From JAZUCT01 sp045639255 (lineage in GTDB: Bacteria > Bacillota > Clostridia > Christensenellales > UBA1242), in assembly GCA_045639255.1 (NCBI GenBank), contig JAZUCT010000011.1:1-64000 (forward strand): a stretch of 64,000 nucleotides of DNA, in the 5' to 3' direction. A model generated the notes under the pieces. The model was not told the origin of the DNA. It saw nothing but the letters and a program-made list of their open reading frames with translations, and made no database searches. A program made the translations under genes and the position numbers. Positions 7,299 through 16,133 of this stretch are shown in pieces. Each line of letters begins with the position of its first letter. The first letter of the stretch is position 1.

Positions 7299-8696
7299 CT
7301 ATTCTTCATCGTAAGTTTCGGTTGGTTTATCTTCTGCTTTAAATAAGCCAATGAATGAAGGTGCACAAACATTGTTATCGCTTGCATAAGTGTTAACCAT
7401 ATTTAAATAGTAACTTGTTCCGTTATCACTTTCATATGAAGTGAAGAAAAATGCATAACTTGATGCAACTGACATATATTTTGTGTTGGTTGTATCAACT
7501 TCCACTTCGCCAGAAACAATTATTTGTGATTGTGGGTTTGAAATTTCAATTTTAATAATTTCGCTATCTTCATTTAAGAAATAAACACAATTGTTAACAA
7601 CTGAAAGAACTGTTACTTTTTCGCTTAACAATTGAACAGCATTTCCGCTTGCAGAAATGTGATATAGTGCTTTATCTGTTGCACCAATAAAACCTTCAAA
7701 TGCAGTTGAGTTGTTATCAATAACCACAATGCTGTCAAAAAGATTTGAATAAAGTTCTGTTTCAGTTGTGCCATTATAAGCATAAAGCACTTCGTTTGAA
7801 CCGTTGTTTAAACTGCTTTTTTTAGAGTAAACAACCCTATCGTTGCCCATTCCGTGAAGAGTGTAAGTGTTAGAGTTAGAACTATCTATTGTTGTTTTAT
7901 CGCCAGTTTGAATGTTAACTTTTGCAAGAACATTTCCGCTTGCTTTTTTATCTTCGTTTGCACAAACATAATAAACTTCTTTTTCCATTTCAGAAACTGA
8001 GTGTGAAGTTGCAAAATAGTTTGTTTGTTTGTTAAATGCAACACTTGTTACTGCATCTGAAACTTTGTTTTTTGATTTGTTTGCAGTGTTAACAATGTTA
8101 AGGTTTGTTCCATCATAGCAAATTAAATAAACAGTGTTTCCAATTTTTGAAAATGTGTAAGATTGATTTGAACTGTATGCTTGGGTTTTGAATAAATGAG
8201 TGTTGCCAGTTCCATCAAGTTTGCATCTGTAAAAATCAAGATATTCGTTTTTAACTGTTCCAGAGTTATCTTTATCGGTGTTTGGTGAACTGTAATAAAG
8301 ATAATTATCGAAAATATAAATGCCTGCACTTTCATGCCCAGCAACTTTTGAAACAACTTGTTCAGTTTTTGTTAAAGTATGTGAATATTTTTGTTCAGTG
8401 TCAAGTTCATTATAAGTGTAAGCAAGTTTGCCATTTTCAAGTTTTGTTCTGTAAATTGAAGAATATTTAACAGAGCCTTGTTTGTTATCGTTGGCACTTG
8501 TTATGCTTGAATAACTTTTATATCCATTAACATAATAAACATAATCGCCCTTAACAACAGCAAGCCCACCATTGCCATAAACATAATCGTTAAGCGCAGG
8601 GCCACCTTTAAGCCCACTGTTGCAACCCGCAAAAACAAAAAGCGAGCATGCCACACAAACAATAAGCGCTGAAATTTTAAATAATTTCTTAAACAT
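7299..8696 (-). CDS. Large lipoprotein with beta-propeller-like repeats
   Basis: The 465-residue product has a lipoprotein signal (hydrophobic core, lipobox VFAGC, acceptor Cys near residue 25). Blocks of the form GDYVYYVNG, DNYLYYSSP, GNTVYLICYDG, NDRVVYSKK and NNCVYFLNEDSEI recur about every 45-60 residues. This is typical of DUF5050/WD40-like beta-propellers in secreted Firmicute proteins. No catalytic motif is apparent, so a surface binding or sensing role is the most that can be inferred. It has its own promoter (8738-8766), an AGGAG ribosome-binding site and a terminator, making a monocistronic unit. Confidence 0.65.
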   Translation of the reverse strand: MFKKLFKISALIVCVACSLFVFAGCNSGLKGGPALNDYVYGNGGLAVVKGDYVYYVNGYKSYSSITSANDNKQGSVKYSSIYRTKLENGKLAYTYNELDTEQKYSHTLTKTEQVVSKVAGHESAGIYIFDNYLYYSSPNTDKDNSGTVKNEYLDFYRCKLDGTGNTHLFKTQAYSSNQSYTFSKIGNTVYLICYDGTNLNIVNTANKSKNKVSDAVTSVAFNKQTNYFATSHSVSEMEKEVYYVCANEDKKASGNVLAKVNIQTGDKTTIDSSNSNTYTLHGMGNDRVVYSKKSSLNNGSNEVLYAYNGTTETELYSNLFDSIVVIDNNSTAFEGFIGATDKALYHISASGNAVQLLSEKVTVLSVVNNCVYFLNEDSEIIKIEISNPQSQIIVSGEVEVDTTNTKYMSVASSYAFFFTSYESDNGTSYYLNMVNTYASDNNVCAPSFIGLFKAEDKPTETYDEE

Positions 8697-8737
8697 ATAA
8701 ATTCTCCTGATAAAATATTAAGATAATTGCAATATTT

Positions 8738-8766
8738 AATATAACATTTTAAATTATAATAGTCAA
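8738..8766 (-). promoter_or_regulatory. Sigma-A-type promoter of the 7299 lipoprotein gene
   Basis: On the minus strand: -35 TTGACT (8761-8766), 17-bp spacer, -10 TATATT (8738-8743). Confidence 0.65.
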
Positions 8767-8822
8767 TTATTTAAGAATAAATACATATTTAAGGAATTAA
8801 GAAAAAACAAAAATTATAAAAC

Positions 8823-9764
8823 TTATTCTCCTGTTTCAGCATTTTGAAACATCAGCCAATAACCATCTTTTTCAGGAAACAAACTGTTTGCTGGCAACCA
8901 TTGTGCATTTTGTTCCAGTTGTGTTGGTGGTGTTTTTGAATATATGCCATCAACCGCATACGCAATATATTTAACCTGCAAGTTTTCATAAATTATGCCA
9001 ATATAATATTTTTCACTTTCGCTTACAACAATTGTTGCCCATTTCGAGCAAGGCACCAAATTGCTAAGTTCTTCGCAAGGTGGATTTGTTTCAAAAATCT
9101 CATCAAGTTTAGGCGCAACAATTTCATAAAAACTTTTCATTTCGTAACTTTCTTTTTTGGGTTCAGACATTTCTGGTTTAACACAATTTAACTCGGTTTC
9201 AGTTAAACAACTGGTGCATTCTTGGTTATAGAAATTTTGTTTATAAATGCAATTTTCACAACTTGGTTTTTCTTCGGTTGTTTTTAAACTAAGTGTGTTA
9301 AGTGCCTGCAATGAAATTTCTGTTTGATTAATTGGGTTTTTAACTTCTTCAAGTTCAGGCAATTGCTGTTTAATTTCATTTTCAATTTGCGTTGTTATGT
9401 TTTGTGTTGGAAAAAAGTTATGGCAATTGTTATATGTTTCGTTTTCAGTTGAGCCAAACACAAGTGGAACAAATTCGCCATTTATATTTTCAACCACAAC
9501 AACCGAAACTTTTGAAGTTAATTCAATAGACAATGGCAATTCAACTTTGCAAAAAACCACTTTTGAACTTAATGCTGTTTTTTGAAGTGGCACACCATTA
9601 ACAAGAATTCCAAGGCAATAATTATTTCCTAAATTTGTTAAGTTATATATTCTTAAAATTCCAAAACATTCGCCATTATTTTTTTCAATGGTGAAAACAC
9701 CTTTAATGTTCGAGTTTTGTTTGTTAACGCTTGAAAGAATTATGTTCTTTTTAAAATTAAACAT
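8823..9764 (-). CDS. Hypothetical protein with a cysteine cluster
   Basis: I do not recognise this 313-residue protein. An N-terminal domain (about 1-115) looks beta-rich (GVFTIEKNNG, CFGILRIYNL, YCLGILVNGVPL). A variable linker holds a compact CxxC cluster near residues 172-194 (CENC, CTSC and a further Cys), which may bind zinc. A C-terminal domain (about 235-313) contains CSKWATIVVSE, YYIGIIYEN and WLPANSLFPEKDGYWLMFQ. There is no signal peptide or membrane segment. The start has an AAAGGAAA ribosome-binding site. It stands alone between rsmA's terminator and the 7299 lipoprotein. The two-domain layout with a Cys linker suggests an adaptor, but no function can be assigned. Confidence 0.6.
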   Translation of the reverse strand: MFNFKKNIILSSVNKQNSNIKGVFTIEKNNGECFGILRIYNLTNLGNNYCLGILVNGVPLQKTALSSKVVFCKVELPLSIELTSKVSVVVVENINGEFVPLVFGSTENETYNNCHNFFPTQNITTQIENEIKQQLPELEEVKNPINQTEISLQALNTLSLKTTEEKPSCENCIYKQNFYNQECTSCLTETELNCVKPEMSEPKKESYEMKSFYEIVAPKLDEIFETNPPCEELSNLVPCSKWATIVVSESEKYYIGIIYENLQVKYIAYAVDGIYSKTPPTQLEQNAQWLPANSLFPEKDGYWLMFQNAETGE

Positions 9765-9831
9765 TTTTAAATTTCCTTTTATATGTTTTAAGTATATATT
9801 CTTAAACTTTAAAAGATTTAACTTAAATTAA

Positions 9832-9867
9832 CAAAAAAAGTTGCAATTTGTTATATTTTGCAACTTT
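9832..9867 (-). terminator. Intrinsic terminator after rsmA
   Basis: Minus-strand 10-bp stem AAAGTTGCAA/TTGCAACTTT followed by a T run, 30 bp past the rsmA stop codon. Confidence 0.8.
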
Positions 9868-9897
9868 TATAAGAAAATTTTTCATAAAATGTTGGTT

Positions 9898-10713
9898 TTA
9901 AATTATTTCGCTAAGTTTAATTATTTGTTCAACAGAAAGTTGTTCGCCCCTTATATTTTCGGTTAAACCAAGTTGTTTAATTTTTTCAGTAACAACTTGT
10001 TTTGGCAAATTAAAGCAAGCACTTAAATTGTTTATTAAAGTTTTTCGGCGGTTAAAAAAGCATGCTTTAACTGTTTGATTGAACTTGTTTAAATTTTTAA
10101 TGTTATGTTTGTTGTTAAGTTTAAGGTTTATTATTGCACTATCCACATCGGGTGCTGGTGTGAATAGGTTTCGTGGAACAATGCGTGTTATTTTTGCATT
10201 GCTTATTGCTTGCAATGAAACACTTAATGCACCATATTCTTTTGTGCCTTCGCTTGCAACAATGCGTTCAGCAACTTCTTTTTGCACCATAAGGGTTAGG
10301 CTTTCAATCTCAATTGGACTTTGAATAAGTGCAAAAATAAGCGGTGTGGTTATATAATATGGCAAATTTGCAACAACCTTAACTGGTGAACAAAATTTGT
10401 TTTTAACTTGGTTTAAGTCTGCTTTCAAAAAATCTTGAAAAACAATTTCAACATTATTTATGTTTTCAAACTTATTTAACAAATATTCTTTTAAGTTTTT
10501 ATCAATTTCAAAACTTATAACCTTTTTGGCGTGGTTTGAAAGTGCTTGGGTTAATGTGCCTGCACCTGTTCCAATTTCCAAAACTTCGCTTGTTTGTGTT
10601 ACTTCTGCATCGGCACAAATTGCATTAAGCAAGTTTAAATCGGTTATAAAGTTTTGCCCAAAGTTTTTGTTAAACTTAAAACCATACTGACTTAATTCTT
10701 CTTTTATGTTCAT
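9898..10713 (-). CDS. rsmA: 16S rRNA dimethyladenosine transferase RsmA (KsgA)
   Basis: RsmA dimethylates the two adjacent adenosines of 16S rRNA helix 45 using S-adenosylmethionine, late in 30S assembly. The 271-residue length is normal. Motif I is EIGTGAGTLT near residue 46, motif IV NLPYYIT near 116, and the N-terminal FGQNF hallmark is near 17-21. The C-terminal helical rRNA-binding domain contains FFNRRKTL. The start follows tatD by only 3 bp, so the two form an operon as in many Firmicutes. A terminator closes the unit. Confidence 0.96.
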   Translation of the reverse strand: MNIKEELSQYGFKFNKNFGQNFITDLNLLNAICADAEVTQTSEVLEIGTGAGTLTQALSNHAKKVISFEIDKNLKEYLLNKFENINNVEIVFQDFLKADLNQVKNKFCSPVKVVANLPYYITTPLIFALIQSPIEIESLTLMVQKEVAERIVASEGTKEYGALSVSLQAISNAKITRIVPRNLFTPAPDVDSAIINLKLNNKHNIKNLNKFNQTVKACFFNRRKTLINNLSACFNLPKQVVTEKIKQLGLTENIRGEQLSVEQIIKLSEII

Positions 10714-10716
10714 ATT

Positions 10717-11493
10717 TTAATTTCCTAGTTTTTTAAAAAAGTTATAACTGTTTTTTGTTGCAAGCATAATTACATCTTGTGGGCTTATTTTCCAAATATC
10801 TGCAAACTTGCAAGCAGTGTGATAAATATATTTTGGCTGATTAAGTTCGCCCCTGTGTGGCACTGGTGCAAGGTATGGGCAATCGGTTTCCAACATGAAT
10901 TTTTGCTTGTTTAAAATTTTAACAACTTCAATTGTTTTCACATTGTTTTTAAAGGTAACTGTTCCACCAATTGAAACATAAAATCCCATTTTTTCAATTT
11001 CCCTATAAAACTCGGGCGAACCGCTGAAACAATGCAAGCAAACACCGTGAGTTAAATATTGCTGATATTGTTTAAAAATTTCAAGTGCATCGCCATATGC
11101 ATCGCGGATATGCACAACAATTGGCAATTCAAGTTTATGTGCAAGTTTAATTTGTGAAACAAAAACTTGCTTTTGTTGTTCTTTGTTATCGGTTCGCCAA
11201 AAATAATCCAAACCAATTTCACCAATTCCAACAACCTTTTTATGCTTGCAAAGTTCAACAAGTAAGTTTTCAAACTCTTGGCTGTATTTTTCACAATATT
11301 CTGGGTGCATTCCAACAACAGCATAACAATTTGAATTTTTTTCACAAAGTTCCATAACCTGTTTGCAAGTTTCAAAATCGCAACCAGCATTAATAACTTT
11401 TTCAACATTATCTGAATGCAAATTATTTAAAATATTGTTTCGTTCTTCATTAAATTTTTCATCGTGCAAATGTGCATGAACATCAATAATCAT
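10717..11493 (-). CDS. tatD: TatD family metal-dependent deoxyribonuclease
   Basis: The 258-residue protein is a TIM-barrel metal hydrolase of the TatD/YabD family, which has 3'-5' DNase activity in characterised members. Metal-binding motifs are all present: DVHAHLHD near the start, GEIGLDY near residue 90, HIRDA near 126, LHCFSGS near 150 and ETDCPYLAP near 200. The start at 11493 is chosen because AAGGAAAG lies just upstream; an in-frame ATG at 11532 would add 13 unconserved residues. It is co-transcribed with rsmA (3-bp gap). Confidence 0.93.
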   Translation of the reverse strand: MIIDVHAHLHDEKFNEERNNILNNLHSDNVEKVINAGCDFETCKQVMELCEKNSNCYAVVGMHPEYCEKYSQEFENLLVELCKHKKVVGIGEIGLDYFWRTDNKEQQKQVFVSQIKLAHKLELPIVVHIRDAYGDALEIFKQYQQYLTHGVCLHCFSGSPEFYREIEKMGFYVSIGGTVTFKNNVKTIEVVKILNKQKFMLETDCPYLAPVPHRGELNQPKYIYHTACKFADIWKISPQDVIMLATKNSYNFFKKLGN

Positions 11494-11584
11494 TTTTTCT
11501 TTCCTTGTTTTTTTCAAATAAGTATAGCACAACTTTTAAAAACTTGCAAAGCATAACTATTTTTAAAACTTCATAAAATATGTT

Positions 11585-12154
11585 ATGAACATTGTTTGGG
11601 TTGTTTTGTTGGTGATTTCAAGTTTGGTGCTGGTTATTGTTAACCCCAGCGCCTTTTTGCCTGCAATTTCATCGGCAACAGTAAAGGCAATATCACTTTC
11701 AATTTCGCTTTGTGGCATTTATGCATTTTGGTTGGGCATTATGCAAATAATAAGCGATTGCGGTTTGCTTAAAAAATGCACAAAACTGCTTAACCCTTTA
11801 ACAACTTTGCTTTTTGGACAACTAGACCCCGTTACCAAAGAATTTGTTACGCTTAACTTAACAGCAAACATTTTGGGGTTGGGCAATGCCTGCACTCCAA
11901 GTGGAATTAATGCAGTTGAACGGCTTTCAAAAAACGAATTAAAAGCAAACACAAACACAATTATGTTCATTGTGCTTAACACAACCAGCCTTGAAATTGT
12001 TCCCACCACCATTCTTTCGCTAAGAACAAGTGCAGGAAGTGTTTTTCCGGAAAGCATTATTTTGCCTGCACTTATTTCCACCCTTGCAAGCACAATTTGT
12101 GGCATTGTGCTGGTTAAATTGTGTTCAAAAATTTTTAAAGGTGCAAAAAAATGA
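11585..12154 (+). CDS. spmA: Spore maturation protein A
   Basis: SpmA is a polytopic membrane protein with a nucleoside-recognition (Gate-like) domain. With SpmB it promotes spore core dehydration in Bacillus. The 189 residues contain about five hydrophobic segments and the conserved NLTANILGLGNACTPSGI region near residues 91-108. Its stop codon is TGA, overlapping the spmB ATG as ATGA; it is the only complete gene in the window that I read as ending in TGA. No clear Shine-Dalgarno site precedes the ATG. CATAAAAT at 11572-11579 resembles a sigma-E -10 (consensus CATACAMT), but the -35 is weak. Confidence 0.93.
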   Translation: MNIVWVVLLVISSLVLVIVNPSAFLPAISSATVKAISLSISLCGIYAFWLGIMQIISDCGLLKKCTKLLNPLTTLLFGQLDPVTKEFVTLNLTANILGLGNACTPSGINAVERLSKNELKANTNTIMFIVLNTTSLEIVPTTILSLRTSAGSVFPESIILPALISTLASTICGIVLVKLCSKIFKGAKK

Positions 12155-12657
12155 GTGCTTACATTGTTCCCATTCTTGTTGTTTTAATAATTATTTATGC
12201 CACAATTAAAAAAACAAATTGTTATAACTCATTCACAGCGGGTGCATATTCCAGCATTGATTTAACTTTTTCAATTTTGCCAAACATTGTTGCAATTTTT
12301 ATTGTTATTGAATTGCTTTCTGTTTCGGGGGTTTTAACCTGGATTGCAAAACTTTTAAGCCCTTTATTTTCGTTATTGGGTATTCCAAAAGAGTTGTGCC
12401 ATTTAGTTCTTTTTAAGCCATTAAGCGGAAGTGGAAGTTTGGCGGTTTTGGAACAAATTTTTGCCGATTTTGGTGCTGACAGTTACATTGGCAGATGTGC
12501 AAGTTGCATTATGGCAAGCAGTGAAACAACATTTTATGTTACAACGGTTTTTTTTGCAAAAAGCAAAACAAAAAAACTTTTATACACCGTTCCTGTTTCC
12601 ATAATTTCAATGCTTTTTGGTGCTGTTGTTGCGTGTTTATTATGTAAATTTATGTAA
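12151..12657 (+). CDS. spmB: Spore maturation protein B
   Basis: SpmB pairs with SpmA and is needed for normal spore core water content in Bacillus. The 168-residue membrane protein has about four hydrophobic segments. Family hallmarks include KPLSGSGSLAVLEQ near residues 90-103 and ASSETTFYVTTVFF near 122-135. It overlaps spmA by 4 bp, implying translational coupling. A bidirectional terminator shared with rsmI follows. Confidence 0.94.
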   Translation: MSAYIVPILVVLIIIYATIKKTNCYNSFTAGAYSSIDLTFSILPNIVAIFIVIELLSVSGVLTWIAKLLSPLFSLLGIPKELCHLVLFKPLSGSGSLAVLEQIFADFGADSYIGRCASCIMASSETTFYVTTVFFAKSKTKKLLYTVPVSIISMLFGAVVACLLCKFM

Positions 12658-12686
12658 CAAAAAAAGTTGCAAATGCAACTTTTTAT
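12658..12686. terminator. Bidirectional terminator between spmB and rsmI
   Basis: Perfect palindrome AAAAAGTTGCA-AA-TGCAACTTTTT flanked by A and T runs. It serves the convergent genes spmB (plus) and rsmI (minus). Confidence 0.85.
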
Positions 12687-13489
12687 TTTTTTATAAGGGC
12701 TTTATAGATTTCGTTTTTTGCAACACCCCTATCTTTTGCAACAAGTTTCATTGCTTCCTTTCTGTCGTTTCCAAGGTTTAAATAGAAGTTAAAATGTTCT
12801 TCAACAGAAAGTTGGTTAAGTGCAGAGTTTTGTGTTTTGTTGCCTTCAACAACAAGCACAAATTCGCCTTTAAGTTCGCCGTTATAACCTTGTTGCAAGG
12901 TGGTGTGCGTTACTTGTTCAAACTTTTTGGTTAATTCCCTAACCACTGTTAATTTTCGGTTTCCTAAGTGTTTAAACAGGGTTGAAATATCTTTATTAAC
13001 ATCGTGAACAGCACTGTAAAAAATAAGGGTTGCTGGCAAATTAACATATGGGTTTAAAAAATCTTCAATTTTCTTTTCGGGCAAAAATCCAAGAAAGCAA
13101 AAATTTTGTGTGTTTTGCCCACTTAGCACTAACGCACTTAAACCTGCGCTTGCACCCGGAATTATTGTGTAAGGAATTTGGTTTTCAATTAAAGCAGAAA
13201 CAATTTCAGCACCCGGATCGCTTATTGCAGGCATTCCAGCATCGCTTATAAGTGCCAAGTTTTTTCCGCTGTTAAGCATTTCAACATATGTTGGAATTGT
13301 TTTGGCATAGTTAAATTTGTGAAAAGCATAAAGCGGTTTTGCTATGTTAAGTGCATTTAACAAAACCATGCTGTGCCTTGTATCTTCGCACAAAATTGCA
13401 TCAACCATGTTAAGCGTTTCAACTGCCCTGTAAGTTATATCTTTAAGATTGCCAATTGGCGTTGCAACAAAATATAAAGTTCCTTTCAT
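12683..13489 (-). CDS. rsmI: 16S rRNA 2'-O-ribose methyltransferase RsmI
   Basis: RsmI methylates the 2'-OH of cytidine 1402 in 16S rRNA. The 268-residue protein has the tetrapyrrole-methylase fold: FVATPIGNLKDIT near residue 7, CEDTRHS near 34, SDAGMPAISDPG near 81 and IPGASAG near 110. A clear AGGAG site precedes the start. It is the distal gene of the holB-ricT-trmN-rsmI cluster conserved in Firmicutes, although about 40 bp with a weak hairpin separate it from trmN. Confidence 0.96.
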   Translation of the reverse strand: MKGTLYFVATPIGNLKDITYRAVETLNMVDAILCEDTRHSMVLLNALNIAKPLYAFHKFNYAKTIPTYVEMLNSGKNLALISDAGMPAISDPGAEIVSALIENQIPYTIIPGASAGLSALVLSGQNTQNFCFLGFLPEKKIEDFLNPYVNLPATLIFYSAVHDVNKDISTLFKHLGNRKLTVVRELTKKFEQVTHTTLQQGYNGELKGEFVLVVEGNKTQNSALNQLSVEEHFNFYLNLGNDRKEAMKLVAKDRGVAKNEIYKALIKK

Positions 13490-13503
13490 TTTAACTCCTT
13501 AAA

Positions 13504-13526
13504 ATAATGCCACTTTAAAAGTGGCT
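13504..13526 (-). terminator. Possible weak terminator between trmN and rsmI
   Basis: An 8-bp stem GCCACTTT/AAAGTGGC lies just after the trmN stop. The following sequence is only moderately T-rich, so partial read-through into rsmI is likely. Confidence 0.4.
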
Positions 13527-13531
13527 TTAAT

Positions 13532-14287
13532 TTACTTAATATATTTTAATAAATTATGGTTATAAGTTCCGTCGGGATTGTTTGTTATAAGCACGGGCAA
13601 AACTTCAACACCGTGTTTTCCGCCCTTTGTGGCTTGAATAAGCACAAGATTTGCTTTTGTGTTAACATGGCTTTGTGTGAACAATAATTGTTTTGTTTCC
13701 AAACCGTGTTTTGCAAGTTCGCAAACAATTTCAACAACTCTGTTTGCATCGTGCACCATAAAAAGTTTTCCGCCAAACTTTAAAAGTTTTGATGCACATT
13801 TAACAACATCTGTTAAGTTAAGGGCAACTTCGTGCCTTGCAAGTGCAACTTCTGTGGTTAAGTTTTTTTGGCCATTGCCTGCTTTTTTATATGGCGGATT
13901 AACTGTTACAACATCGCAACTGCCCGCTTCAATTTCTGTTAATTCCTGAATTTTTTTGTTAATAACTTCAATGTTTTTAAGTTGGTTTAAGTTAACACTT
14001 CTTTGGCTCATTTCTGCCAAATATGGTTGCATTTCCACCATATAAACCTTTTTAGGTTTATTTTTTAAAGCACACAAAATGCCAACAATTCCACTGCCAC
14101 TGCATAAATCTGTAACAATGCTGTTGTTTTTTATTTTTGCAAAGTTAGCAAGCAAAACTGCATCGGAAGTGAACTTATATTTTTGCGTGTGTTGAATAAT
14201 ATATCTGTTATCCAACTCCAAACTATCAAGCACTTCATTTTCTTTTAAAAATTTGTTTAATTCATTAATCATTGTTTGTTTCGCCAT
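13532..14287 (-). CDS. TrmN6-like tRNA/rRNA adenine methyltransferase
   Basis: This is a class I SAM-dependent methyltransferase of the YabB/TrmN6 family; E. coli TrmN6 makes m6A37 in tRNA1(Val). Key motifs are the SAM-binding LCSGSGIVGIL near residue 61, acidic VEMQ near 84, and catalytic VNPPYKK near 130. The N-terminal YKFTSDAVLLANF segment is typical. The start is uncertain: 14287 overlaps ricT by 23 bp and has no clear ribosome-binding site, and 14272 is an in-frame alternative. Translation may be coupled to ricT. Confidence 0.85.
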   Translation of the reverse strand: MAKQTMINELNKFLKENEVLDSLELDNRYIIQHTQKYKFTSDAVLLANFAKIKNNSIVTDLCSGSGIVGILCALKNKPKKVYMVEMQPYLAEMSQRSVNLNQLKNIEVINKKIQELTEIEAGSCDVVTVNPPYKKAGNGQKNLTTEVALARHEVALNLTDVVKCASKLLKFGGKLFMVHDANRVVEIVCELAKHGLETKQLLFTQSHVNTKANLVLIQATKGGKHGVEVLPVLITNNPDGTYNHNLLKYIK

Positions 14288-15167
14288 TTGGGTTGTTTTT
14301 TGGTTGGTTTGCTTGTTGGTTTAATTTTGAATGTTCGCCATTTTCAGAATGCCCCAAATATTTGTTATGTTTTTTAATTTCATCAAGCGCAAAATCTTTT
14401 ATTGAAACTGAATTTTCGTCCACAAATTTAACACTTACTTTGCGTTTGAAAATATCAAGGTAACTTACAGTGCCTTCGCCCAACTCTGTTTTAACTTTTG
14501 AATTAATTTTTGGCATATCTTTAAGCAATTCTTTATAAAGTTCATTTTCATAAGAAAGGCAACACATAAGTCTGCCACACAATCCACTTATTTTTTGTGG
14601 GTTCAAACTTAAATTCTGTGTTTTTGCCATTTTTATTGAAACATTGGCAAATTCGGTTAAATGCCCCTTGCAACAACATATTCTTCCACAAGGGCCCAAT
14701 CCACCAAGAGTTTTAACTTCATCGCGAACACCAATTTGTTTAAGCTCAATTCTTACTTTAAAATTGCTTGCCATAAGTTTAACAAGTTCCCTGAAATCCA
14801 CCCTATCTTCGCTTACATATAAAAACAAAGCTTTCGAACCATCAAAACTTACGGTAACTTCAACAAGTTTCATATCGAGTTTAAGTTTTTCAATAAGTTT
14901 TTCGGTTTCAATTCTTAAATTTTTTGCTTTTTCTTTGTTTTCTTCAATGCGTTGTTCATCTTCACGGGTAAGAACCCTGTTAATGCTTAATTGTTCGGTG
15001 CAAACTTGTTCTTCAACCTTATGATTTGCTTTTTTTATTTTTGCAACTTTAAGGCCTTCTTCGGTGTTAACCAAAACCTTTTGATTAACTTCATAGCTTC
15101 TGTTTGCAACACAAAAAGAAAGTTGATTTGTGTTTTCAAAACTTAAAATAACAACTTCTATTTCCAT
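14265..15167 (-). CDS. ricT: RicT/YaaT PSP1-domain protein
   Basis: RicT (YaaT) is part of the RicA-RicF-RicT complex, which supports RNase Y-dependent mRNA processing and phosphorelay/competence functions in Bacillus and carries iron-sulfur clusters. The PSP1 domain spans roughly residues 50-235. The cysteine-rich signature GPCGRICCCKGH (about 156-167) and SGLCGRLMCCLSYE (about 194-207) is intact. The C-terminal 60 residues are polar and low in complexity. The start has AGGAGAAG upstream and overlaps holB by 10 bp. Confidence 0.93.
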   Translation of the reverse strand: MEIEVVILSFENTNQLSFCVANRSYEVNQKVLVNTEEGLKVAKIKKANHKVEEQVCTEQLSINRVLTREDEQRIEENKEKAKNLRIETEKLIEKLKLDMKLVEVTVSFDGSKALFLYVSEDRVDFRELVKLMASNFKVRIELKQIGVRDEVKTLGGLGPCGRICCCKGHLTEFANVSIKMAKTQNLSLNPQKISGLCGRLMCCLSYENELYKELLKDMPKINSKVKTELGEGTVSYLDIFKRKVSVKFVDENSVSIKDFALDEIKKHNKYLGHSENGEHSKLNQQANQPKNNPNGETNND

Positions 15168-16123
15168 TTATACTTCTCCTCTAAGAACTTTAAAACAAAC
15201 ATATCCACAACACTGTTAATGTTGCAGTTAAATTGCAATTTTTCCTTTGCAATTGCAATTTGATTGTTTATTGCGTTTAAACTTAATGTTGAAAATTTTT
15301 CGCTTATTTCAACAATTTCATTAATATCTTCTTTATCGGCATTTTTAACCATTAATGCTTTGTTAACAACAATTTCAATAAGTTCAAAAATGGTGTTTAA
15401 ATTGCCTTTATATTTTAAAATGTTATTAACTGCAAAAAGCATATCACTTGATTTGTTACAATTTAAAAATAAATCAAACACAACCTTAATTAAATCGTGA
15501 AACATTGGGTTATTTATGTTGCTTATTGCTGAACCAATGTTGCCGTTTGAAAAAATGCTTATAACTTGTGCTTGTTCATTGCTGTAACCATTGCTTACCA
15601 AAAAACTTTGCAATTTTTCATTGCTGAAATTATCGGCATTAACAATTTTGCATCTGGATTTTATTGTTTGAAGCACCATTGCTGAATTTGAAACACTTAA
15701 AATTAAATGTGTGTTTGCAGGTGGTTCTTCAAGCGTATTTAAAATTTTGTTTTGTGCTGTTTGGTTTGCGTTTTCAAAATTTTTAAGCAAAAACACTTTT
15801 TCTGTTCCTTCAATGCTTGTTTTGAAAGCATTTTCGGTTATATCAGAAATATCTTCCACCATAATGTTTTTGTTTTTAGGATACACTTTAAAATCTGCAT
15901 TGCTTCCACTAAGTGCTTTTTTGCAATTTTCACATTGAAGGCAAGCAGTTTTATGTTTGCATAGAATTTTGAAAGCAAAAAACCTTGCAAACATATTTGC
16001 AGTTTCGCTTTCGCCCGCAACAATCATGTAAGCATGATGAATTTGATTTTTATCAATATCATGCTGAATAACATTTGCACAGGCAGTGTTATTTAAAAAA
16101 GAAAAATAGTTATGTTCTTTCAT
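15158..16123 (-). CDS. holB: DNA polymerase III delta' subunit HolB
   Basis: HolB is the clamp-loader delta' subunit. The 321-residue protein has an N-terminal AAA+ module with the zinc-type cluster CKHKTACLQCENC near residues 55-67. It has EEPPANTHLIL near 125 (sensor region) and KSRC near 146, the SRC motif of clamp-loader subunits. The Walker A region is degenerate (VAGESETANMFA), as expected for the non-ATPase delta'. The start at 16123 gives the family N-terminus; an ATG at 16129 is also in frame. Neither has a Shine-Dalgarno site, and the promoter at 16134-16162 puts the transcript start at about 16128. Confidence 0.9.
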   Translation of the reverse strand: MKEHNYFSFLNNTACANVIQHDIDKNQIHHAYMIVAGESETANMFARFFAFKILCKHKTACLQCENCKKALSGSNADFKVYPKNKNIMVEDISDITENAFKTSIEGTEKVFLLKNFENANQTAQNKILNTLEEPPANTHLILSVSNSAMVLQTIKSRCKIVNADNFSNEKLQSFLVSNGYSNEQAQVISIFSNGNIGSAISNINNPMFHDLIKVVFDLFLNCNKSSDMLFAVNNILKYKGNLNTIFELIEIVVNKALMVKNADKEDINEIVEISEKFSTLSLNAINNQIAIAKEKLQFNCNINSVVDMFVLKFLEEKYKWK

Positions 16124-16133
16124 AAACATAACC

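Noticed and set aside
11540..11584. A sigma-E promoter for spmA-spmB.
   Set aside because: CATAAAAT fits the -10 in seven of eight positions, but no convincing -35 lies at the right distance, so it is mentioned only in the spmA entry.
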